Position numbers and translations under genes: made by a program. DNA of 64,000 nucleotides from RH-AL1 sp965198485. GTDB taxonomy: Bacteria > Pseudomonadota > Alphaproteobacteria > Rhizobiales > Beijerinckiaceae. Position 1 is the first letter of the stretch. The number at the start of each line of letters is the position of its first letter. The DNA lies in NCBI GenBank assembly GCA_965198485.1, contig CBDAPQ010000005.1, positions 1,426,001 to 1,490,000 of the forward strand, written 5' to 3'. Of this stretch, positions 34,180 through 42,551 are shown one piece after another. A model generated the notes under the pieces. That model did no database searches, was not told the DNA's origin, and saw nothing but the letters and a program-made list of their open reading frames with translations.

Positions 34180-35658
34180 TCAAGCGCCGTCTCCGGCAGT
34201 CTCGGGTCCTCGGAACTTGTGGACGTTGGTCTGCCCTTGCTGTTCGTGGACCTCCTCGTGGAGGTCATGCGGCTCGACCGTCCGCGACAGCCGCTGGCGC
34301 TTCAGCTCCTCGATCTGCGACAGCAACTTTTCACGGCTGTTTCGGGCGATCGACAACGCGCCTTGCGCCAAGGCGCGTTCGGCCTTCTCGCTCTGCACCT
34401 CCTCGATTAGCTTGCGGTTGGTACTCTCGATTCCCACCCGTTCCTGCTCGTGACGCGCGACCGCGTCTTCGAGCTGGTTCTTCAACGCGATGCATCGATT
34501 TTCGAGCTGCTCGATCTGCGCATCCTTTGCCGAGACGGCGTTGGCGAGCATGCTGCCGCGTTCCTGAGCCTCTTGGTGTCGCGTGCCCAGGGATGCGGCC
34601 TGTTCGGCCAGCCGACGGATTTCCTCCTGCGCGTTGGTTTGCCTGCGCTCGGCGACCAGCTTGTCGGCTTGGGCGTCCTTGGCTGCGCGCTCCAGCTGTC
34701 GAACTTGCTCGATCTTCTCGTTGACGAGGGCGCGGGACTGCTCGAAGATCTTGATCGTCGTCGCGTGACGGCTTTCGAGCGCCTCGACCTGAGACAGGAG
34801 CGCCGCGACCTCGTTGTCGAACGCGACCTTCTCCTGGGATCGGGCATGCTCGGCAGCGCGGCGAAGTTCCTGCTCCGTCGCAATCTTGAGTTCAAGCGAG
34901 CCAACGGTCGCGTTCGCGGCGGCGGCATCGTTCTCGAGCTCCGCCACACGCCGTCTCGCCGACGTCAGCGACGGCTGCAGCCGATCGGCGATCCCTTGCA
35001 GGCGCCGCATCTCTGCACCACCGGCCTCGTGCTGATCCCGCAACTCGAGCAAGCGCGCTCTCTCGTTCGCCAAGTCCTGCTCGACCTTATTGAGCTCCTC
35101 GGTGAGGCTACGGCGCGCTTCGCCGTGATCGGCGTTGGCTTGCGTTTCCGCGGCGAGTTGGCGGGTTGCCCAATCGAGCTTTGTGATGACGTCGTCGTGG
35201 GCGATCTGCAGGTTTCTAAGCTGGCCAGACCTGTTCTCTGCGGCATCCTCGTGCAGCCTGATCTGATTGTGCGCCTCTACCAGCGCGTTCTCCTGCCTTG
35301 CATTTGCGGCTCTGAGCGCGTGTGCCTCGGCACGGATCGTGTGCGCGTCGGTCTTCTCGCGGGCGAGGAGAGCCGTCGTCTCGGCAAGACGGGTCTGCGC
35401 CTCCGCATGGGACACGATGAAATCCTGCATCGGCTTGGCGACCGAGGCGAATTCTTGACGCAGGCTGTAAAGCTCGTCGAGGCGACTGATGAAATAGGCG
35501 ATCTGCTCGCCGACCCGCTCACCCTTCTCACCGAATTCGCCGAACGGCGAGGTCAATGCCTTGGGCTGGGTCATGACGACGGCCGGCGTGGCGGCGTTGT
35601 CCGGCCGACCCTCTCCCCCGAACATGCGCTGGAGAAAGCCAGGTCTGTTGCCGGTCAT
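34180..35658 (-). CDS. Long coiled-coil protein, possibly crescentin-like filament former
   Basis: A 492-residue protein from the ATG at 35658 (AAGG at about nine bases upstream). The N-terminal 45 residues are basic then proline-containing (MTGNRPGFLQRMFGGEGRP), and from about residue 60 to 465 there is nearly unbroken heptad sequence with few prolines. The plan of a short basic head, long segmented rod and short tail is that of bacterial intermediate-filament-like proteins such as crescentin, and LDELYSLRQEFASVAKPMQD looks like the rod entry of that group. This is a structural resemblance, not a demonstrated homology. It lies 14 bp downstream of a second helical protein gene. Confidence 0.55.
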   Translation of the reverse strand: MTGNRPGFLQRMFGGEGRPDNAATPAVVMTQPKALTSPFGEFGEKGERVGEQIAYFISRLDELYSLRQEFASVAKPMQDFIVSHAEAQTRLAETTALLAREKTDAHTIRAEAHALRAANARQENALVEAHNQIRLHEDAAENRSGQLRNLQIAHDDVITKLDWATRQLAAETQANADHGEARRSLTEELNKVEQDLANERARLLELRDQHEAGGAEMRRLQGIADRLQPSLTSARRRVAELENDAAAANATVGSLELKIATEQELRRAAEHARSQEKVAFDNEVAALLSQVEALESRHATTIKIFEQSRALVNEKIEQVRQLERAAKDAQADKLVAERRQTNAQEEIRRLAEQAASLGTRHQEAQERGSMLANAVSAKDAQIEQLENRCIALKNQLEDAVARHEQERVGIESTNRKLIEEVQSEKAERALAQGALSIARNSREKLLSQIEELKRQRLSRTVEPHDLHEEVHEQQGQTNVHKFRGPETAGDGA

Positions 35659-35672
35659 GCGAGACGCCTTGC

Positions 35673-36188
35673 TTATTCCTGAGGAAGTGACTGTAGCATG
35701 ACCCAGCCCTCGACGGGCTGCCGGCACAATTGGGTGGGCAGGAGGCCCACGACCTGTGAGAGCGCGCCCATCAGGACGTCGAGCTTTTCTTCCGCGGCCA
35801 TGAACCGCCGCTTGTACTCCGCCGCCTCGTCCTTGACATGCTGAAGCTTCTCGGAAACCGAGTCGAAGTTCCGCTCGTATTCGCCGACCTGCTGCTTCAG
35901 CGAAAGCAAATTTCTCTTGAGCTGCTCGTGTTCGCCAGGCGGGCTCATGAAAGCGGCGGTCCGCTTGATCATCGCGAGGGCGTCGGCGAGTTCGGCCGGT
36001 GAGGGCGCTGCGCGCACGCCCGCGCGTGCCGCGATGACCTCCGGAACCTCGGTCAGTTCCATGCTCGTGGCCAAAGTGCTGCTATAGCAGCCACGAAGAT
36101 GGCCCGCCAGTTCCTCTAGAAGAGAGCGGCTGACGCCCGGCATGTAGATCGCCAAACTTTGGTCGATCGGGTCCAGGGACGACGACAT
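35673..36188 (-). CDS. Unknown protein with C-terminal coiled coil (first gene of coiled-coil locus)
   Basis: A 171-residue protein from the ATG at 36188; TTG codons just upstream are weaker options. The N-terminal half (about 1-95) is a predicted small globular helical domain (IYMPGVSRSLLEELAGHLRG, SPAELADALAMIKRTAAFM), and residues 100-150 are coiled coil (LKRNLLSLKQQVGEYERNFD). No known family is recognised. With two further coiled-coil genes close behind on the same strand, it looks like the first gene of a dedicated three-gene unit. Confidence 0.6.
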   Translation of the reverse strand: MSSSLDPIDQSLAIYMPGVSRSLLEELAGHLRGCYSSTLATSMELTEVPEVIAARAGVRAAPSPAELADALAMIKRTAAFMSPPGEHEQLKRNLLSLKQQVGEYERNFDSVSEKLQHVKDEAAEYKRRFMAAEEKLDVLMGALSQVVGLLPTQLCRQPVEGWVMLQSLPQE

Positions 36189-36451
36189 CAACAAGTGCCT
36201 CAAAAAAATTTGAAGGCGATTTCCATTTACGCCTGACGATTTGTCAAGGCTCTGCCCGGCTAGATGCTTAAAGGCGCGGCGACATAAGGGAGAGGGTCGA
36301 AGACGCCGGTCGCGCTACATCGGCCTGGGCCAGCCACAAACATCGTAAAACAATCTTGGGGAGATCGCGCCGCCTCCTCCTGGGGCGGAGGCTGGCATGG
36401 GGCGGTCTCCGCGGGTTAGGATCGGAAGACGCTTTCGCCGCGAGATCACCG

Positions 36452-38257
36452 ATGGTTTCTTCCGTCTCCCGCTTCGCCGCCGCCTCGCTGGGATTGTTAC
36501 TCGCGAGTCCCGTCCCCGCGGCCGAGATCACCGACCAGCGCCTGCTCGATGCCGGCTCGGACAGGAGCGAATGGCTGATGAACGGCCGCACCTACGCGGC
36601 CGACCGCTTCTCGCCGCTCGACCAGATCAACACCGGCAACGTGGCGAAGCTCGCGCCGGCATGGATCTACCAGACCGGCAAGCCTGCGACTTTCCAGGCA
36701 ACGCCCCTCGTCGCCGACGGCGTGCTCTACCTCAGCGAACCGCTGTCCTCCGTCACCGCGCTCGACGCCAAAACCGGCGCCAGACTCTGGCACTACGAGT
36801 ACAAGGTCACCGTGCCGGTGAAGAAGCTCTGCTGCGGGCCGGCCAACCGCGGCGTCGGGCTCGGCTACGGCAAGGTCTACGTCGCCACCGTCGACGCCCA
36901 CCTCCTCGCGCTCGATGCCAAGACCGGCAAGCTCGCCTGGGACGTGGTTTTGGCGACACCGCAGGCCGACACGGCGGAGAGCAGCGCCGTGATGAAGGGC
37001 ATCGGCAACGATGCCTCACGCCAGGCCTCCGGGCAGAGCGGCTTCGGTGCCAATTCGGCGCCGCTGGTCTACGACGGCAAGGTCTTCGCCGGCGTCGTGG
37101 GCGTCGGCTACGGGCTCCACCTCGAGGCCGAGCGGCCCGGCGCGCCGCTCGGTACCGTGGTCGGCATCGCCGGCAAATACGGCGCGTCGGGCTTCCTCGC
37201 CGCCTTCGATGCACAGACCGGCAAGCGCGTGTGGCAGTGGGACACGACGCAGCCCGGCTGGGAAGGCGATTACGTCGAGAAGACCGCCTACGACGTGCCG
37301 CTGCCGCGCGACATCGCGCACGAGAAGGCAGAGGACGCGCACGACAAGGAGGCTTGGAGATACGGCGGCGGCTCGACGTGGAACACGCCGGCGGTCGATC
37401 CCAAGCTGGGCCTGCTGTACTTCGGCACAGGCAATCCCTCGCCGCAGGCCACCGGCACCGGGCGCCCCGGCGACAACCTGTGGAGCGTGTCGCTCGTCGC
37501 GCTCGACGTGAAGACCGGCAAGCTCAAGTGGGGCTTCCAGCAGGTGCCGCACGACCTGTGGGGCTACGACGTGGCGAGTCCCGCCACGCTCTTCGACGTG
37601 ACATTCGAGGGTCGGAGCATCCCGGCCGTAGGCGAGGCCTCCAAGATCGGCTGGTACTTCGTCAACGACCGCCGCGACGGCAAGCTGCTCTTCAAGTCCG
37701 CGCCTTTCGTTCCGCAGGAGAACCTCTTCGCCAAGCCTTCGCCCGCAGGCGTCACGACCTCGCCCGGCGTCGGCGGCGGCGCCTCGTGGTCGCCGGCATC
37801 GGTCGATGCCAGGAAAGGCATCGCCTACGTCGCGGCGTTGCACCTGCCAACGACCTTCAAGACGGCGACCCTGCCGGCCGCCGACGGCAAGCCGCCAGTC
37901 GACTACACGACCGCCGAGCCGGCCGACGTGCCCCGCTTCGGCACGCTGACGGCGCTCGACTTGCAGCACCAGGGCAAGGTGCTATGGCAGGCCAAGACCC
38001 CGCAGCCGCTGGTCGGCGGCGTCGTGGCCACCGCCGGAGGATTGGTGTTCACCGGCGAGGGCGGCGGCGACTTCGACGCCTACGAGGCGGCCACCGGCAG
38101 GAAGCTGTGGCGCTTCGCCTGCGGCGCGGGCGTCAACGCACCGCCCATCACCTACGCGATTGATGGCCGCCAGTACGTGGCCGTCGCGGCGGGCGGCAGC
38201 GCCATCTGGGGCTACCCGCAGGGCGACGCACTCGTGGTGTTCGCGCTCCCGCAATAG
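36452..38257 (+). CDS. PQQ-dependent quinoprotein dehydrogenase (methanol/ethanol/glucose type propeller)
   Basis: Periplasmic eight-bladed quinoprotein. A signal peptide (SRFAAASLGLLLASPVPAA) follows the ATG at 36452. Tryptophan-docking repeats such as ALDAKTGARLWHYEY and ALDAKTGKLAWDV recur through the protein. The vicinal disulfide Cys127-Cys128 (KKLCCGPANRG) that contacts PQQ is present. The motif that normally holds the catalytic Asp, for example DLWDYD in related enzymes, reads DLWGYD at 369-373, so Gly371 stands at that position and Asp373 two residues on. There is no cytochrome domain. Substrate is not predictable. No pqq synthesis genes or cytochrome partner are nearby. Confidence 0.82.
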   Translation: MVSSVSRFAAASLGLLLASPVPAAEITDQRLLDAGSDRSEWLMNGRTYAADRFSPLDQINTGNVAKLAPAWIYQTGKPATFQATPLVADGVLYLSEPLSSVTALDAKTGARLWHYEYKVTVPVKKLCCGPANRGVGLGYGKVYVATVDAHLLALDAKTGKLAWDVVLATPQADTAESSAVMKGIGNDASRQASGQSGFGANSAPLVYDGKVFAGVVGVGYGLHLEAERPGAPLGTVVGIAGKYGASGFLAAFDAQTGKRVWQWDTTQPGWEGDYVEKTAYDVPLPRDIAHEKAEDAHDKEAWRYGGGSTWNTPAVDPKLGLLYFGTGNPSPQATGTGRPGDNLWSVSLVALDVKTGKLKWGFQQVPHDLWGYDVASPATLFDVTFEGRSIPAVGEASKIGWYFVNDRRDGKLLFKSAPFVPQENLFAKPSPAGVTTSPGVGGGASWSPASVDARKGIAYVAALHLPTTFKTATLPAADGKPPVDYTTAEPADVPRFGTLTALDLQHQGKVLWQAKTPQPLVGGVVATAGGLVFTGEGGGDFDAYEAATGRKLWRFACGAGVNAPPITYAIDGRQYVAVAAGGSAIWGYPQGDALVVFALPQ

Positions 38258-38330
38258 GGAGGCGGCAAACTCGCGCGGTCGAGAACCTTCGCGGATGGCG
38301 ACGATTGGCGGCATCGGAAGCGAGGGCGCC

Positions 38331-39599
38331 ATGACATCCACCGCGGTCGAAGAGCATCGTCGCGATCAGACCAAGGGTGGGCTGGGCTCACGCGCCTGGC
38401 ACTTCGTGACCCTGTTCGGCCCCGGCATCCTGGTCATGCTCGCCGATACCGACGCCGGCTCCATCGTCACGTCAGCGCAGAGCGGAGTGCAGTGGGGCTA
38501 CAAGCTCCTCGTCTTCCAGTTCATCCTCATCCCCATCCTCTACATCGTGCAGGAACTGACCGCGCGGCTGGGGATCGTCACAGGCAAGGGCCACGCGGTG
38601 TTGATCCGCGAGCATTACGGCGCGGTCTGGGCCTGGGTCTCCACCACGACGCTGGTCGTGGCCTGCGCCGGCGCGTTGCTCACCGAATTCGGTGGCATCG
38701 CCGCTGTGGGTTCGATGGTGCATCTGCCGATGTGGCTGAGCCTGCTGCTCGCGGTGGGCGCGCTGGCGGCCATGGCGATCACGGGGTCGTACAAGAGCGT
38801 GGAGCGGATCGCGCTGGCGATCGGCGCCTTCGAGGTGGCCTTCGTGGGGGTGGCGATCATCGCCCACCCGAGTTGGCCGAACATCGTAGCCGACGCGACC
38901 AGCATCCCGATCACCAACCCGAAGTTCCTGACGCTGGTTTCGGCCAACATCGGAGCGGTCATCATGCCGTGGATGGTGTTCTACCAGCAATCGTCCGTCA
39001 TCGAGAAAGGCCTCAAGAAAGAGCAGCTCGGCTCGGCGCGGCTCGACACTGCAATCGGCTCGGTTGTGACCCAACTCATCATGGCGGCGGTGCTCGTCGC
39101 CGCGGCATCGGCGCTGGCCGGCAAGGGCGACAGCAAGTCGCTCGAGAGCGTCGGCCAGGTGGCCGGTGCGCTGACCCATACGCTGGGTCCGATCGCCGGA
39201 AACCTCTGCTTCGGCCTCGGCGTGCTCGGCGCCTCCTTCGTCGCGGCCGTGGTGGTGACACTGACAGCGGCGCGCACGCTGGGTGAGCTGACCGGCTTCA
39301 AGCACTCGCTCGATCGCTCGCCTTCCCAGGCGCCGTGGTTCTACGGCGTCTACATCGTCGTGCTGCTCGCCGCGGCGGGGATCGTGTTGGCAGGCGCCAA
39401 CCTCGTCACGCTGTCCGTCGGCGTGCAGGTCATGAACGCGATGCTCCTGCCCATCGTGCTGGGCTTCCTGTTCCTGCTGGCGCGCAAGCTCCCCGAGCCC
39501 TACCGGCTCCGGGGCTGGTACGCGTGGCTCGTCGGCGGCCTCATGCTAGTGACGACCATCCTCGGGCTCTACGCCGGTGTCACCGGCAACGCGAGATAA
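38331..39599 (+). CDS. Nramp family metal ion transporter, copy 1
   Basis: Inner-membrane transporter of the Nramp (SLC11) fold with about 11 hydrophobic helices over 422 residues. The helix-1 metal site, DPGN in classical Nramp, reads DAGS (Asp41-Ser44) in MLADTDAGSIVTSAQSG, and the helix-6 MPH motif reads MPW in GAVIMPWMVFYQQS. The Asp and Met ligands are kept, but the Asn and His are changed, so ion selectivity may differ from Mn/Fe. An ATG at 38295 is a second start option. A paralogue of very similar sequence follows about 200 bp downstream. Confidence 0.85.
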   Translation: MTSTAVEEHRRDQTKGGLGSRAWHFVTLFGPGILVMLADTDAGSIVTSAQSGVQWGYKLLVFQFILIPILYIVQELTARLGIVTGKGHAVLIREHYGAVWAWVSTTTLVVACAGALLTEFGGIAAVGSMVHLPMWLSLLLAVGALAAMAITGSYKSVERIALAIGAFEVAFVGVAIIAHPSWPNIVADATSIPITNPKFLTLVSANIGAVIMPWMVFYQQSSVIEKGLKKEQLGSARLDTAIGSVVTQLIMAAVLVAAASALAGKGDSKSLESVGQVAGALTHTLGPIAGNLCFGLGVLGASFVAAVVVTLTAARTLGELTGFKHSLDRSPSQAPWFYGVYIVVLLAAAGIVLAGANLVTLSVGVQVMNAMLLPIVLGFLFLLARKLPEPYRLRGWYAWLVGGLMLVTTILGLYAGVTGNAR

Positions 39600-39800
39600 G
39601 GCAAACCCCTGATCGAGCACCGTTTCAAGCGCGAACCTTGAATAAGAACAATTCTATTCTACAGCGGCTGCGGCCGAACGCCTTTGGCGAGGCGGCGAAG
39701 ACGGTCTTACCCGACGGTCTGAACAGGACCAGACCCAGCGATAACCGGCGTTCTGCACCTTCCCACTCGTTCCCGGTTCAGCCTGCGCCGCTTCCTCGCC

Positions 39801-40985
39801 GTGGCCGGACCGGGTATCGTCGTCATGCTCGCCGATACCGATGCCGGATCGGTGGTGACGGCCGCTCAGAGCGGTGCGCAATGGGGCTACAAGCTCCTCG
39901 CCTTCCAGTTCATCCTGATCCCGATCCTCTACCTCGTGCAGGAGCTGACCGTGCGGCTTGGCATCGTTACTGGCCAAGGCCACGCCGCGCTGATCCAGCG
40001 CCACTTCGGCAAGGCCTGGGCCTGGGTCTCGGTGACGACGCTGATGATCGCCTGCATCGGGGCGCTGCTCACCGAATTCGCCGGTCTCGCCGGCATCGGC
40101 GACATGATCGGCGTGCCGACCGCGGTTACCATGGTCCTGGCCGTCATCACCCTGGTGCTCATGGCGGTCACGGGCTCATACCGCAGCGTCGAACGGATCG
40201 CCCTGGCCATCGGCCTCTTTGAACTCGCCTTCGTCGTCGTCGCCGTGATCGCCCATCCCACGATGAGCGAGCTCGCGCGCGATGCCGTCTCGATCCCGAT
40301 CGCTGATCCGAAATACCTGCTACTGATCTCGGCCAACATCGGCGCGGTGATCATGCCTTGGATGGTGTTCTACCAGCAGTCCGCGGTCATCGAGAAAGGC
40401 CTGACGACGGCGGATCTCCCGGCTGCGCGCGCCGATACCGCCGTCGGTTCGATCGTGACCCAGCTCATCATGGCGGCGGTGCTGGTCGCCACCGCGGCGG
40501 CGCTGTCGCACGGCCCGGCCAAGTCGCTCGGCACGGTGCAGCAGATCGCGGACGCGTTGACGGGCGTGATCGGCGCCGCGGCCGGGCGGCTGTGCTTCGG
40601 CCTGGGCGTCGCCGGCGCGGCGATGGTGGCTGCCATCGTGGTGACGCTGACGGCGGCGCGCACGCTGGGCGAGATCGTCGGCTACGAGCACAAGCTCGAC
40701 AAGCCGGTGGCCGAGGCGCCGTGGTTCTACGCCGTCTACACGCTTACGCTGGTCGTCGGTGCCCTGGTCGTGCTGTCGGGCGCGAGCATGGTGCAGCTCT
40801 CGGTCTACGTCCAGGTCATGAACGCGATGCTGCTGCCGATCGTGCTCGGCTTCCTCTACCTGCTGGCGCGGCGCCTGCCGGCGCCCTATTGCCTGCAGGG
40901 CACCGCCGCGACAGTGACGGCGGTGCTGATGATCGTGACGGTGGTGCTCGGCCTCTACTCGGGCATTGCCGGCCTCTTCACCTGA
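39801..40985 (+). CDS. Nramp family metal ion transporter, copy 2
   Basis: Tandem paralogue of the gene before it, with the same altered site motifs (LADTDAGSVVTAAQSG in helix 1, GAVIMPWMVFYQQS in helix 6) and nearly the same helix pattern throughout. The GTG at 39801 gives 394 residues and places helix 1 right at the N-terminus; the coding frame continues upstream as RFSLRRFLA to a stop at 39720 without ATG or GTG, so a CTG at 39753 or 39783 could be the true start. The short copy lacks the charged N-terminal tail of copy 1. Confidence 0.85.
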   Translation: MAGPGIVVMLADTDAGSVVTAAQSGAQWGYKLLAFQFILIPILYLVQELTVRLGIVTGQGHAALIQRHFGKAWAWVSVTTLMIACIGALLTEFAGLAGIGDMIGVPTAVTMVLAVITLVLMAVTGSYRSVERIALAIGLFELAFVVVAVIAHPTMSELARDAVSIPIADPKYLLLISANIGAVIMPWMVFYQQSAVIEKGLTTADLPAARADTAVGSIVTQLIMAAVLVATAAALSHGPAKSLGTVQQIADALTGVIGAAAGRLCFGLGVAGAAMVAAIVVTLTAARTLGEIVGYEHKLDKPVAEAPWFYAVYTLTLVVGALVVLSGASMVQLSVYVQVMNAMLLPIVLGFLYLLARRLPAPYCLQGTAATVTAVLMIVTVVLGLYSGIAGLFT

Positions 40986-41004
40986 GGCCGCCGCCTTTCG
41001 CTGC

Positions 41005-41205
41005 TCAGAGGTGGCGGTGGAGAAAGCGCCCCACGGCCGTGCTCTTGTGGCCGCCGACGTAATGGCTGCCCGTGCCGTGCGGACTGTGACCGCCGACACG
41101 ATGCGAGCCGGGCCGGGCGGCCTGCGCCGAGGTCACGGCAAGAGCGATGGCCAGGGCCGAAGTGGCAAGGCCCAAGAGGATCTTTGTCACGCTGCCTGAT
41201 CCCAT
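41005..41205 (-). CDS. Small exported Gly/His-rich protein, unknown function
   Basis: A 66-residue protein with a clear signal peptide (ILLGLATSALAIALAVTSAQA, cleavage after AQA) and a mature part of about 35 residues rich in Gly, His and Ser (HRVGGHSPHGTGSHYVGG), basic at the end (RFLHRHL). The repeated GxGSHxVGGH pattern is seen in short envelope proteins of Rhizobiales, without known function. The histidines could bind metal, which would fit the Nramp neighbours, but that is speculation. The ATG at 41205 or a GTG at 41190 could start it. Confidence 0.6.
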   Translation of the reverse strand: MGSGSVTKILLGLATSALAIALAVTSAQAARPGSHRVGGHSPHGTGSHYVGGHKSTAVGRFLHRHL

Positions 41206-41255
41206 GTTCCGGCAGCGAGCCAGCCTCGCCGCTTTGTTCGCTGCGCCCGAGAGCT

Positions 41256-42428
41256 TCACGCCTCGGCCGTCTCTCCCGACAGCTCGCGCCACAGCAGGAT
41301 GAGCGCGGCCATCACCGCCGGGCCGACGAAGAGCCCGAGCAGGCCGAAGGTCTCGACTCCGCCGAGGATGCCGAGCAGCACCCAGAGGAACGGCAGCTTG
41401 GTGGCGCCGCCGATCAGCTTGGGCCGCACGAAATGGTCGGCGAGGAAGGTCGTGAGGAAGCCACCGCCGACGACCACGATCGCCATCGCCGTCTTGCCGG
41501 CGGCGAGCAGGGCGAGGGCGGCGACCACGATGGCGATGCCGGCGGCGAAGGGCACCATCGCCGCCACCGCGCTCAGCGCGCCGAACAGGATCGGGTGTGG
41601 CACGCCGGTGAAGACGTAGATCACGCCGAGCACGACGCCCTCGCCGAGGCCGACGAGCACGAGGCCGTTCACCGTGCCGTGCACCGAGGCCACCATCTGC
41701 CGTCCGATCTTCTCGCCGCGCGGGCCGAACAGGCGGTTCGAGGCTGTCAGGCACTGCCGATGCACCGCCTCGCCCTCGCTGAAGAGGAAGAACAACGCGA
41801 GCAGCGCGAAGCCGAACAGCACGATGCGATGCAGCGCGTCCTTGCCGACGTTGCGCCCGAGCTCGCGGTTCGACGTCGTATCGATCTTCTCCGCCCATTC
41901 CTTGGCGAAGCCGGAATGCGAGAGGTTCTCGGTCCACCAATTGGCGACCGGCCCGGCCACCTTTGGCGGCAGCTTGTTGACCGCGTCGGGCACCGGGATG
42001 CCGTTCTGCTCGGCCTGCTTGCCGTAGTCGAGGACGGTATGAGCCTCGCGCACCGCCTCAATGCCGACCGCGAGAAGAGGGATCAGGAAGATCAGCAGGA
42101 CCAGCAGCGCGAAGATCCCCGGCAGCATCTCCTTGCGCATCCACGCCGGCGCGCGGGCGGCCGTGCGCGTGAACAGCGGCCACAGCGCGACCCCCAGCAC
42201 CAGCGCCCAGACCAGCGCGCGGAGGTAGTTCTCGAGGACGTAGAGCCCCAGGCCGAGCAGGGCCAGTGAGAGCGCGAGCCGGGCGGCGAAGTGCCACTGG
42301 CCACGCGACGCATCCTCCGGCGGTCCCATCGGGCCGCCGTCGCGGCGCGGCTCGGGCTCCTGGCGCGACGGCGCGCCCCCGCCATTGCTCTCGCGTTTGG
42401 GTCCGAGCCATCCGGTCAGCTTGCTCAT
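41256..42428 (-). CDS. AI-2E family transporter (PerM/TqsA type)
   Basis: Polytopic inner-membrane protein of the AI-2 exporter superfamily, 390 residues. Hydrophobic helices begin at about residue 45; the conserved C-terminal block LPFLWVLLGILGGVETFGLLG followed by GLFVGPAVMAALILLW is characteristic. The first 45 residues are a polar Arg/Pro-rich tail. Substrate is unknown; members include quorum-signal exporters and Na+/H+ antiporter-like proteins. It stands alone between the small exported protein gene and cbbR. Confidence 0.85.
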   Translation of the reverse strand: MSKLTGWLGPKRESNGGGAPSRQEPEPRRDGGPMGPPEDASRGQWHFAARLALSLALLGLGLYVLENYLRALVWALVLGVALWPLFTRTAARAPAWMRKEMLPGIFALLVLLIFLIPLLAVGIEAVREAHTVLDYGKQAEQNGIPVPDAVNKLPPKVAGPVANWWTENLSHSGFAKEWAEKIDTTSNRELGRNVGKDALHRIVLFGFALLALFFLFSEGEAVHRQCLTASNRLFGPRGEKIGRQMVASVHGTVNGLVLVGLGEGVVLGVIYVFTGVPHPILFGALSAVAAMVPFAAGIAIVVAALALLAAGKTAMAIVVVGGGFLTTFLADHFVRPKLIGGATKLPFLWVLLGILGGVETFGLLGLFVGPAVMAALILLWRELSGETAEA

Positions 42429-42551
42429 CCATATCCCCGCGGCCTGGGCGCGAAGCGCCCGCGAACCAATGCTCGATGCCTGCGAGCTTGGGCCGCAATC
42501 GCCGCGCGTTCAAGGCTGGAAAGGAGAGGCGGCTGGTTCCCGGGCCTCGCG

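Noticed and set aside
41206..41940. Extension of the small exported protein frame upstream
   Set aside because: Antisense-independent shadow of the AI-2E transporter frame; the signal peptide after 41205 marks the real start.
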